Origin: Liopterus haemorrhoidalis
Taxonomy: Eukaryota > Arthropoda > Insecta > Coleoptera > Dytiscidae
DNA: 64,000 nucleotides
NCBI GenBank assembly: GCA_963971575.1
Contig: OZ020611.1
Coordinates: 221,456,260-221,520,259, forward strand
Direction: 5' to 3'
Shown here: in pieces, positions 56,283-64,000 of the stretch
Layout of the letters: every line of letters begins with the position of its first letter
Position numbering within the stretch: the first letter of the stretch is position 1
The notes under the pieces: generated by a model
What the model saw: the letters and a program-made list of their open reading frames with translations, nothing else
Told to the model about the DNA's origin: nothing
Databases searched by the model: none
Program-made: the position numbers and the translations under genes

Positions 56283-56990
56283 TAGAGATGGGAATTTCAG
56301 CGCAGTTTGAGAAACCGAATCAGTGGAGGTCGTTCAGTTTTGCTGAGCCAGCTCATTGATCCAGCTCAGTTATCCGGCTAAGTAAACATGTTCCCGAGAC
56401 ACAGTTCGGTCAGTTGTCGGTCATTCATTCAATACGATTGTTGGTTTGCAATATGTAGGTAGAACGTCGCTCAGCCGGCTCTTGCATTATATGAACAAGT
56501 TAAATAAATAAAAATGTATAGAAGTGAATTATCTAACATATTTGGCGGGGGAATAGTAAACAAACAATTCACTTTATGTAGCTATTGTATTTTTAACCAG
56601 ATGTGTTAAGTTTATGGCGATGTTTATTGCCCTTATAAATCAGACATCTGGGATTTGGCCAATATTTTTAATATTTTTATATAGTATGGTTGTCAGAAAG
56701 TACAGACTAAGCCTATTAGTTTCAAATAGACTGCACTACCAATTGATGACAAAATACACTTTATGATAATACATTAAAAGCCGACTTCCCGCGAAGTTCA
56801 ACATGACATCGATCCAGATCCGGATCGCTCCGGTCACTGCTCACAATCGCCCGATCAATCGTATCCTTGAAACTTGAAACTATGCAGTGAGCCGAGAGCC
56901 GGCTCATTTCAATTTGGTGAATCGTGTCAGTTTGTTCAGTGTACTGAGCCGGCTCACTGAGCCGATTCGTTCATGAACGACCCATCTCTA
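56283..56990 (-). mobile_element. hAT element, TAGAGATGGG family, copy 2
   Basis: A perfect 8-bp duplication GTCACAAC lies at 56275-56282 and 56991-56998; the ends are TAGAGATGGG and CCCATCTCTA. The sequence is inverted relative to the copy at 24526 (GTTCATGAACGA at the right instead of the left). It has a single unit of the AACGTCGC..CCGGCTCTTGCA region, whereas copy 1 has several tandem units, which explains 708 versus 1010 bp. Confidence 0.93.
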
Positions 56991-57889
56991 GTCACAACTC
57001 ATTTCTATGTAAGTATGAACAATGGATCATTGAGTCATCGCTCTAAATACAATGTTGAATGTTGTGATTCGAATCTAAAAATAATTCGCATTTAGAATGA
57101 AAGTCCTCTAAAAAGTTTTTTTAAGTATTAATTTTCCTCAGACAAGAAAGGAATCTCCGGAACCCTTCTAAAAACCAGAAAATTAATATAATTAAAACAG
57201 TACATTTACGTATAAAATAAGAGACTAAAATCTAATTAACAGAATGCTAAAAAAATACCAAAAGACAGTTCAAACAAGGGTCAAATTAAAAAAACACACA
57301 TTTAAATTATAATTAAACCTCTTAAAATTTTACCCCTTTTAAGCTGGTAACCTTCATTACATCCTAGTAACAAGGTAGAACACACCCATCTGGATTATAA
57401 AATTCTCCAAATACATTTCGCTTAGAGAATCCGGTTATTATGTTAATACCAAACAAAGAAGACTGGTTATTATTTTATTATAAGAAAGAAAAAGATGACG
57501 TAACTAAATTTCTAAAATTTTGCAGTGTTAACAAGAATATCTATTTAATAAAACGATAATTTTTCTCTGTCCACAGTCAGTGTTATGGTTTTTGGGTCTT
57601 ACACATAAATCCTCCAATTTGTAAAGAATCAGGTCTATGAAATACTAATTGATCTCTCCATTATTTGCAACATTTTTCCACTATGCGACTATATTCAATC
57701 ATACCTCCCAGTTCTTCCTTGCAATTATGCGCTCCTCACGTGTTCTATCTACTGTAATCGTCTGCTTCTAATTTCCTGTTTGATACCACCAAAAAAGCTA
57801 CTACATAAGAGCAGTAACAGCCTCTCCAGAATCAAATTTAGTTATTTAAACTTTTATGAAACTTTTTGTTTTAATACTACTGTAAACGC
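56991..57889. other. no gene recognised
   Basis: About 890 bp of AT-rich DNA; no paired ends or coding frame. Confidence 0.4.
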
Positions 57890-58400
57890 AGTCCAAGCTT
57901 TCAACGAATTTAATTGGGAAAAAACAAGAATTATAATAGATGGAAAATAATTTGAGATTTACCGATAGCATTATTATTATTGCAAAAAATTATATAAAAC
58001 AACAAAAGATGCTGTATGCACTAAACAATGCGGGAATTAGAGTAGGACTTACAATGAATAATGACAAAACAAAAATAATAACAAATGCTAATAATAATCC
58101 AACAATAACAAAAAACAACATACAAACTACATTTATCTAGGTCAGCAAATTGAAAATAATAACAATAACAACAAAATACGTATAGCAATAGCTTGGAACA
58201 AATTTTTGTCTCTACCGTTCCTAAAAGGCAAAAAAGTGCCACTGAAAATTAAAACAAAAATAGACATCTGTTTGAGGTCTATTTTAACTTACGAATGTCA
58301 AACCTGGGCGTTGACTAAGAATCAGATATGAAAATTACAAGTCAAAGAGCACAAAAAAGAAAGATCTTAAATGTTAGTAAGAAAGACAGAATTAGTAACA
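57890..58400 (+). pseudogene. LINE reverse transcriptase fragment
   Basis: NNLRFTDSIIIIAKNYIKQQ corresponds to the RT catalytic box (FADDIIIIA in intact elements, here with FTDS, so the catalytic Asp pair is damaged). It is followed by MLYALNNAGIRVGLTMNNDK and TKIITNANN. Past a frameshift LGQQIENNNNN-like and RIAIAWNKF segments and ILTYECQTWALTK are readable. It is truncated at both ends, and a family A fragment follows at 58413. Clade unassigned. Confidence 0.78.
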
Positions 58401-58412
58401 CAGAACGTTGAT

Positions 58413-58690
58413 CATTAATCCACGTACTAAGGGCTTTTATTTGATGCCCTACTCATAATTTAAAAAAAATATATATAATTTTTTTTGATGAGCACATATT
58501 TGTTTATATTTTTAGGGGGATATGTTTTTTAGATGTTTTAGTATTTTTCTTGTATGGGGGTCAAAGAGTTGGATAAGCATGCCAAATTTCAACTCTCTAG
58601 GTTTAGCTGTTTGGCTAAAATTTTTACCGAACAGACAGACAGACAGACGATAAAATGACAGTAAAAGGATTTTTTGGTCATACCATTACT
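58413..58690 (-). mobile_element. repeat family A, copy 5 (left third, inverted)
   Basis: The reverse complement shows GGTATGACCAAAAAATCCTT, TTACTGTCATTTTATCGTCTG, GTCTGTCTG, the AAACAGCTAAACCTAGAGAG block, TTGAAATTTGGCATGCTTAT and GCCCTTAGTACGTGGATTAA. Truncated at both ends. Confidence 0.75.
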
Positions 58691-58813
58691 CCAGACTCCA
58701 ATGACTTCAGATAAAAAAAGAAGTAGAGAGACGCAAAAGAAGCTATCAAGCCAAAACGTTACCATACTCTTTAGGGGGCAGCTGAAATCATGTGTCTCAG
58801 GTACCCTATATAG

Positions 58814-59130
58814 CAGCGGTAGGCAAACTTTTTTTTGAACAGTGTCAGTTTGCAAAAATATTGGGACTTAAAGGGTCACACTAAGAAAAAAAAAAGATAT
58901 AATATTAATAACTTATTAATTATGTGTAAGTTGGGACTGACAAGAAAATTAAGTTACTCATAGATCCATTGTTTCGCCGAAATCAAAATAGTATAATAAA
59001 GACAGTTACGCATGTTGCGTAGAATGCTTTTTTATTTGCCACAGTAAAGATAAGTTTTTACTAATATTATAGTTCATAGAGGGCCACAGGTAAAAATATC
59101 AAGGGCCGTGGTACGAATATAAGTACAAAC
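58814..59130 (+). mobile_element. hAT-like terminal fragment
   Basis: CAGCGGTAGGCAAACTTTTT at 58814 has a typical hAT terminus form; GAGGGCCACAGG and AAGGGCCGTGG near 59080-59110 resemble the opposite subterminal region. No second terminus or duplication was found. Confidence 0.5.
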
Positions 59131-60570
59131 TATCAAAAAAAAAAAAGAAACATTTTCAAGCTGGTCTTCTTTTCATAACTGCACCTAAGTACTAACCACG
59201 GGATATTTCGTTTTCTATTTACTATTGTTGAGTTTTACTTGGGCGTTATTAAATCGTTAAATTAGGTGCTTTAATAGAACAAGGGCGTTCTAGAAAAAAC
59301 GTGTCTGTTAAGTGTTTAAACATGGATGTTAATCATTATTGCGTAAACGCTGACGTTACAAATTCGGTTAATTCTAATGAATGCGGCAGTCGACACAGAG
59401 AGAAGCACACAGAGGCAGAGACAAGACGGTATTCGGTTGTTAACAAATGAGCTGGGCTGACGCAGGTAGTCCGATGTCATTCTATATATCGATTGTCCAA
59501 ACAAGATAAAACAGTTGACTGTGCAGAGTACAGGACACGACTTGTTTGCCTACACTTGTACATGGTCGTTAGTCACCCAAATAAAGGGTGGCCTCTAGTA
59601 CGCATAAACATACGTTCATTAAGGTAAAGTCAGGTAACCAAACGTCTTGTGGAAATTTAGTTAGTTGCTTGATTAGGGTAGTTTTGGGTTTCAAATTGGT
59701 TAGGGTAGTGTTAAGATTGCAGCAAAACATTTTTAGGACAATAGGATACTAGGCAGAAGCACCAGATGTGGTGTATCTGAGATTTTCTACCATAATAGGC
59801 TTGTAAAATTTAGTTTAATTCACTTTTTTTGTGATTATTTAATTAAAGTGTCCCTAATAGATTTACATTGTTTTAAGGAAAACGGTTTGCATTTTCATGG
59901 AAAAAAGGACACATTTGTGCAAATGAAATCAAACCCTGAAAACTCCGAAAAATTTGAAGGGTTTAGTTCTGGGTTTGGTTAAAGTAGGTATAATTTTTTT
60001 AGTAGGGTTCGGTAACAGATACATACTTAAAAAATAATAATTGGTACCTCGATTTTCGTGATCGGTTTGGATTATCTTTTAAGAAAAAAGATTTTAGTGA
60101 TAGTTTTACAATTTAATAATGGAAATAAAAATGATTTAAAAGTAAATAAACAATATTTTTATTCATTGCCAATTTATCGTATTAAATATCAAACAATTTA
60201 CATTATTTAAAACCATTGTCTATTGAAGTTTCTTTTTAATTTATTTATTACTGTTTTTAAATCTAATTTCATTATAAAATATTATACTTGTTCTTTAATT
60301 TTATAAAAAAGTTAAAAAGTACATTAATAAAATTCCTACTCGTCCCAATAAAATTCTTCCTTCCTTACGGGTATTCCCTGACAGCGACGTGATTTCTAAC
60401 TAATTTAGAACTTGTGACAAGTAATGAACTGCCTTCATTAATTTATGAAATGCCAATCAAAATCTTTAAATTCTTTAAATGTTTTGCCCTCTATTGTTTT
60501 ATATAGAATGACAGGACTAAAATGTAAAATTAATTCTATAACATAAATGAATAACCTATGAATCCTTTTT
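59131..60570. other. no gene recognised
   Basis: About 1.44 kb. The frames present are short and not protein-like, and no element ends could be paired. Confidence 0.4.
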
Positions 60571-61720
60571 GGGGTTTTGTAAGTTTGACCACCAAAAAAC
60601 CCTTATAACGTCTCATGTGTCTGTCTGTACGGTATAAATTGTAGCCAAACGGCTAAACATAGAAAGTTGAAATTTAGCGTACAAAAGTTCACAACTTTTT
60701 GACCCACATATAGGAAAACTATAGATAGTTCAAAAAATATAGCGCGGGATAAATATAAACAAATATGTATTTAATAAAAAAATTAATATGTTTTTAAAAT
60801 TTTGAGTGGTATACTAAATGAAACCTCTTAATGCGTGGATCAACAAACACATTCTTATTTTTGAAAAATCTTTTTTTTTTATTGGATTTTTGCCACAAAT
60901 GTATCTTTCATCTTTCAAAGGGATTGATCTAGAAATCTAAAAAGAAAATCTCCGTAATGAACATTGATGGGAACCGAAATAGTTCAACAGGAATTTTTGA
61001 TCAGATAAATTTTTCGAAAAATGTCGATTTTTTTGTGTCGTTGATAAAAAAAATGTTTTTTTTTAAATTTTTTGTGTGGTGTCAAAAGAAAGTTCTTAAG
61101 AGGTAGATTAGGGAACGATAGATAGTGTTTTGAAATTCGTTTCTTTTAACTCGAATTTAGACAAAAATGTGCAAAAGTTCTTTTCCCGCACCCTTTTACC
61201 AAAAAGGGTTAAACCAAAAATCTGAAAAAATTATAGGTACTGTATATTGATCTGAGCCGGAAACGTACGAGAGGAATTTTTGATCAGATTGTATTTTTGA
61301 AAAATATGGCAGTTTTTGTGTTGAGGAAAAAAATATTATTTCTTTAATTGGTTAAATCATGGAAAATCAATATTTTGGAATTAAAAAATATTAAATATTA
61401 AAAAAATAAAATATTTTTTTAATAGTTGCGAACCGAGTTTCTGACACCACACCACACTACATTCTACACTGTAAAATATTTCTTATTAATCTAATGAAAA
61501 CTTGAATACGAAGCAAATGCAGAAAAAAAAAACGCTGGAATATTTGGCAAATTATTTAAATTTTGTTTAAAAAAATTAAATAGAAGCTCTTAGTTCTCAA
61601 ATAACGAATAAAAGTTATTATCAAAAAAACTGTTGATTTTGATGTGATAAATATACCTAGACATCCAGTATTATGTTAGCTTCTTACACCTATTAAATAC
61701 CTGCAAAGCTCTGAAATGTA
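60571..61720 (+). mobile_element. repeat family A, copy 6 (most complete, uninterrupted)
   Basis: TGGGGTTTTGTAAGTTTGAC to ACCTGCAAAGCTCTGAAATG, about 1.15 kb, with every family landmark in order and no insertion. It is the best reference for the family. It shows two internal, similar halves: CAACAGGAATTTTTGATCAG at about 60985 and GAGAGGAATTTTTGATCAG at about 61270. No ORF is present. Confidence 0.78.
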
Positions 61721-61859
61721 TGAAAATTCACACTTCACTTCAATTTTTTCTTCTTTGTTTTCATTAATTTTATATAGTTTTATATTTAGTTTTATACTTT
61801 TTTATTTCTGTTAAATAATATATTTACAAAAAATATCACCATAGTCTTACTGACTGTTA

Positions 61860-62636
61860 TGCCTCATTTTCATGGTAGTGTCAAAGGCGTGACAGGGGTG
61901 AGAGGCGTGGTGTTATATTTACAAGTTCGAATTTCATGATGGGGTTGGAGGCGTGATAAGAGCGCGTTTTCGGTTTTGACATTTGTATATAACCCAAATT
62001 TAACCTAAAAGTTTTTACAAGTGTTTGGAGTAAACTGTTATTCAATTTCATTAAATATGTCATCAAATCGAAGGAGACGTTTAGCTCTTTTTTATGGATA
62101 TTTAGACTTAATGCGATATGAAGAAAAGCAATGGTGGGTACGCCCCATATATAAAAACAGACGGCAACAGGGTGATTATTTTAACTTGTTGCAAGAAATG
62201 AGACACAAAGTACACAGACGACTGTCTGTAACTTTGTTAAATTTGTCATATATGAAGTAACTACTTCAATTACAAGAAAAGAATTTAATACACAATCTTT
62301 TTTACTGAAATAAATTTGACATCACAGTTTAGAATGAAGATTCTGTTGGCCCCTACTTGGGGCTATTTCGCCACATCAATTTACGTTTTTTTAATTTTTT
62401 TTTTTTAGGAAATTAAAATATGTTTCTCACTAAAGATTTCACCATTCCGAAAAAATATATCTGTTTCTATGGTTTCGAAGGTGCGGCCGGCGCTAGAGTT
62501 GAAATTTCTGAACTTGCGACACCGCGCTTGTAACACCGCGCCTACGATACCATGGTACGGGTTTTTTCAAAATAAAGCGATCCTATTGGTTGAATTTTTT
62601 GTTCCACACTTTCAACACCCGCATGAAAATGAGGTA
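61860..62636 (+). mobile_element. PIF/Harbinger deletion derivative
   Basis: TGCCTCATTTTCATGGTAGT on the left; the right end reverse-complements to TACCTCATTTTCATGCGGGT. A 3-bp TTA duplication lies at 61857-61859 and 62637-62639, as in the PIF/Harbinger superfamily. At 777 bp it keeps only the first part of a transposase gene (62057-62260). Confidence 0.85.
62057..62260 (+). pseudogene. PIF/Harbinger transposase, N-terminal remnant
   Basis: The ATG at 62057 opens 67 residues: MSSNRRRRLALFYGYLDLMR, YEEKQWWVRPIYKNRRQQGD and YFNLLQEMRHK. The W-VRPI...R...G-YFNLLQEM pattern is characteristic of the region ahead of the nuclease domain in PIF/Harbinger transposases. The frame then runs into unrelated residues and stops; the DDE nuclease domain is deleted. 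The start is supported by the family pattern, although an upstream in-frame Met exists at 62021. The second Harbinger protein (Myb-like) was not found. Confidence 0.75.
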
Positions 62637-62657
62637 TTACTATAACATAACTGTCGC

Positions 62658-62908
62658 TATTGAGAACTGACACGCTCGGATACGCAGTCTGGTGGTCAAA
62701 TGTTGTACTACGCGACTGTAGTACTGTTTGAAATTATTACATATGTTCTGGTGTTGATTTTTTGTTAGAACGTCGATAGATACATTTACATAAAATAAAA
62801 ATGTACTGTGCTTAAATTAACCTGTTTCCTGTTAGCATATTAACAGCTGAATACTAGACAATTCAGCCATTTTGCCATGAATTACAGCGGTAATGTCACT
62901 TCTCAATA
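62658..62908 (-). mobile_element. 251-bp MITE, short form of the 46194 element
   Basis: TATTGAGAACTGACACGC at the left and GTGACATTACC-type sequence inverted at the right (CACTTCTCAATA). The flanking bases allow a TA duplication with ends TTGAGAASTGACA. It matches both ends of 46194-46901 in reverse, missing the middle. It begins only 21 bp after the Harbinger element. Confidence 0.75.
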
Positions 62909-63355
62909 CAGTTCTTGAATAATAAATGTGTGTTACAGAACTGGAAAAAATACAAGGAAATCTCTATGGAATTTACAAGGTATTGTTAAAATGTTTTGAC
63001 GAGACGACGATAGCCCTTCGAACAGTAGCCAACGGAACCCTCAGAACCTTCTTCTTTTCGCGATGTTACGTTACCGGTTATGGTTCTTTTTTAAATTTTA
63101 AGTTTAGGTTTTGTAATTTCAGTGGGGTCCTCGGGATTCCAGTATTCCGTTCCGGTTTGGGTTTATGGCTCTGAGTGGAACCAAAAGCCAATACACAAGA
63201 AAAATTAACCCTCAACATCTTAAGGAGAGACGGTTTAACATTTGAGGGGCATTTCCATATAAAACATCTCGTAAACTTTTCTGTTTAAAAATTTGAATTT
63301 AATACACTGATTCTGAAAAAAAAAAAAAACTACATTTAATAAGGACTTATAATGG
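62909..63355. other. no gene recognised
   Basis: About 450 bp with an 82-residue frame (62926-63174) that I do not recognise and that lacks supporting context. Confidence 0.35.
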
Positions 63356-63621
63356 GATAGGTAATGGGATTCGGACTAGTCAAAAAATAAAACAAAATTT
63401 ATTAACTTCGCTTACGTTTCGATTTAATTTAAATCTTCATCATTAGCTTATCTCGGAGTTCAATGACCGGACGATATGATTTGTTTTTTATTAATTTAAA
63501 ATTTTCATTTTATATCGTAACTATTAACTAAGCTCTGATGAAGATTTAAATTAAATCGAAACGTAAGCGAATTTAATAAATTTGTTTTATTTTCTGACTG
63601 GTCCGAATCCCATTACCTATC
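63356..63621. mobile_element. 266-bp foldback repeat with hammerhead-like core
   Basis: The arms of about 92 bp run GATAGGTAATGGGATTCGGA on the left and are inverted at the right, ending CCGAATCCCATTACCTATC. The central 80 bp are not paired. Each arm holds CTGATGAAGATTTAA next to TTAAATCGAAACG (63535-63564 on the plus strand), which can fold as a CTGATGA / 7-bp stem / GAAAC unit. It is interpreted as a MITE-like or retroelement-derived foldback; no clear target duplication was found. Confidence 0.8.
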
Positions 63622-64000
63622 AACTATAATTACTAACTTACGGACGTTACTCATCTAATCAAGATTTAATAAAGACTATACAAATAATATGAGGTGACGA
63701 GACAAATTTTCACATTAAAATTTGGATATGTATATCTTTGCACGAACTCTAATGCAAGAACAACGCTGCTGTCTGCATTAGGGATAACGCCTACTTCAAA
63801 ACTATTTAATATAACAACTCGAGAAATGAACAGTTCAGGCTTGTAAGAATCAAAAAATGACAAGTCTAAACAGGTGTTCTGAGTAAAACAAAACAAGCTG
63901 CTTAAAAGCAGAAAAATGCATTTCGATATATCTTACTTTGGAAGCAAATCTTGCGTTGCCTTATAAATTGCACTAGGATGTATCTTATTGCGGTCAATTT
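63622..64000. other. no gene recognised
   Basis: The last 380 bp have only a short minus-strand frame without recognisable homology. Confidence 0.4.

Noticed and set aside
1..64000. Bacterial or viral insertion, toxin or defence cassette
   Set aside because: No ribosome-binding sites, operon-like gene packing, phage or viral structural genes or toxin motifs were seen; every coding signal belongs to eukaryotic transposable elements.

Overview
This 64 kb window is AT-rich eukaryotic DNA with no bacterial operons, no rRNA and no intact host gene that I can recognise. The mobile-element content (many mariner/Tc1 transposases, R1-, jockey- and Dong-like non-LTR retrotransposons, hAT and PIF/Harbinger derivatives) points to an arthropod, most likely an insect; I cannot name the species. 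Almost everything that can be annotated is a decayed, nested or internally deleted transposable element. Every recognisable transposase or reverse transcriptase carries stops, frameshifts, deletions or missing catalytic residues.

Layout. 0-7 kb: a mariner remnant split by a hAT MITE; a mariner-like element of the type best known from plants (Stowaway-like ends CTCCCTCCGTCC) with a mauritiana-type mariner nested in it; another mariner remnant; a non-LTR fragment. 8-11.3 kb: ORF-less repeat families that I call B and A, with a 240-bp tandem duplication carrying a hammerhead-like motif. 12-13 kb: the 3' end of a LINE with a C-terminal zinc finger. 13-19.6 kb: mostly unassigned DNA, with a hAT-like repeat (family D). 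19.6-21.4 kb: one LINE inserted in another, flanked by 66-bp direct repeats. 21.5-25.8 kb: family A interrupted by a hAT; a mariner remnant interrupted by a second hAT family (TAGAGATGGG ends). 26.6-31.1 kb: two minus-strand LINEs, a short MITE and another zinc-finger LINE tail. 33.5-37.1 kb: a MITE, a jockey/CR1-like LINE, and a Dong/R4-like LINE with a C-terminal restriction-like endonuclease sitting in (TAA)n-type sequence. 38-48 kb: a second family D copy with a hAT insertion, Tc1 and LINE remnants, family A with a 776-bp TA-flanked element, several MITEs and a 245-bp palindrome. 48.9-50.8 kb: a second plant-type mariner copy with three-level nesting. 51-64 kb: a THAP-like fragment, further copies of families A and C and of the TAGAGATGGG hAT, a PIF/Harbinger deletion derivative, a TIR element and a 266-bp foldback.

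How it fits together. The parts do not form a pathway. Their relation is one of nesting, which gives relative ages, and target-site duplications or sister copies without the insert document several insertions directly. The best biological lead is the pair of plant-type mariner copies, one of which preserves the empty site of the mariner nested in the other. Next come the Dong-like insertion at TAA-rich DNA and the conserved hammerhead-like motifs.
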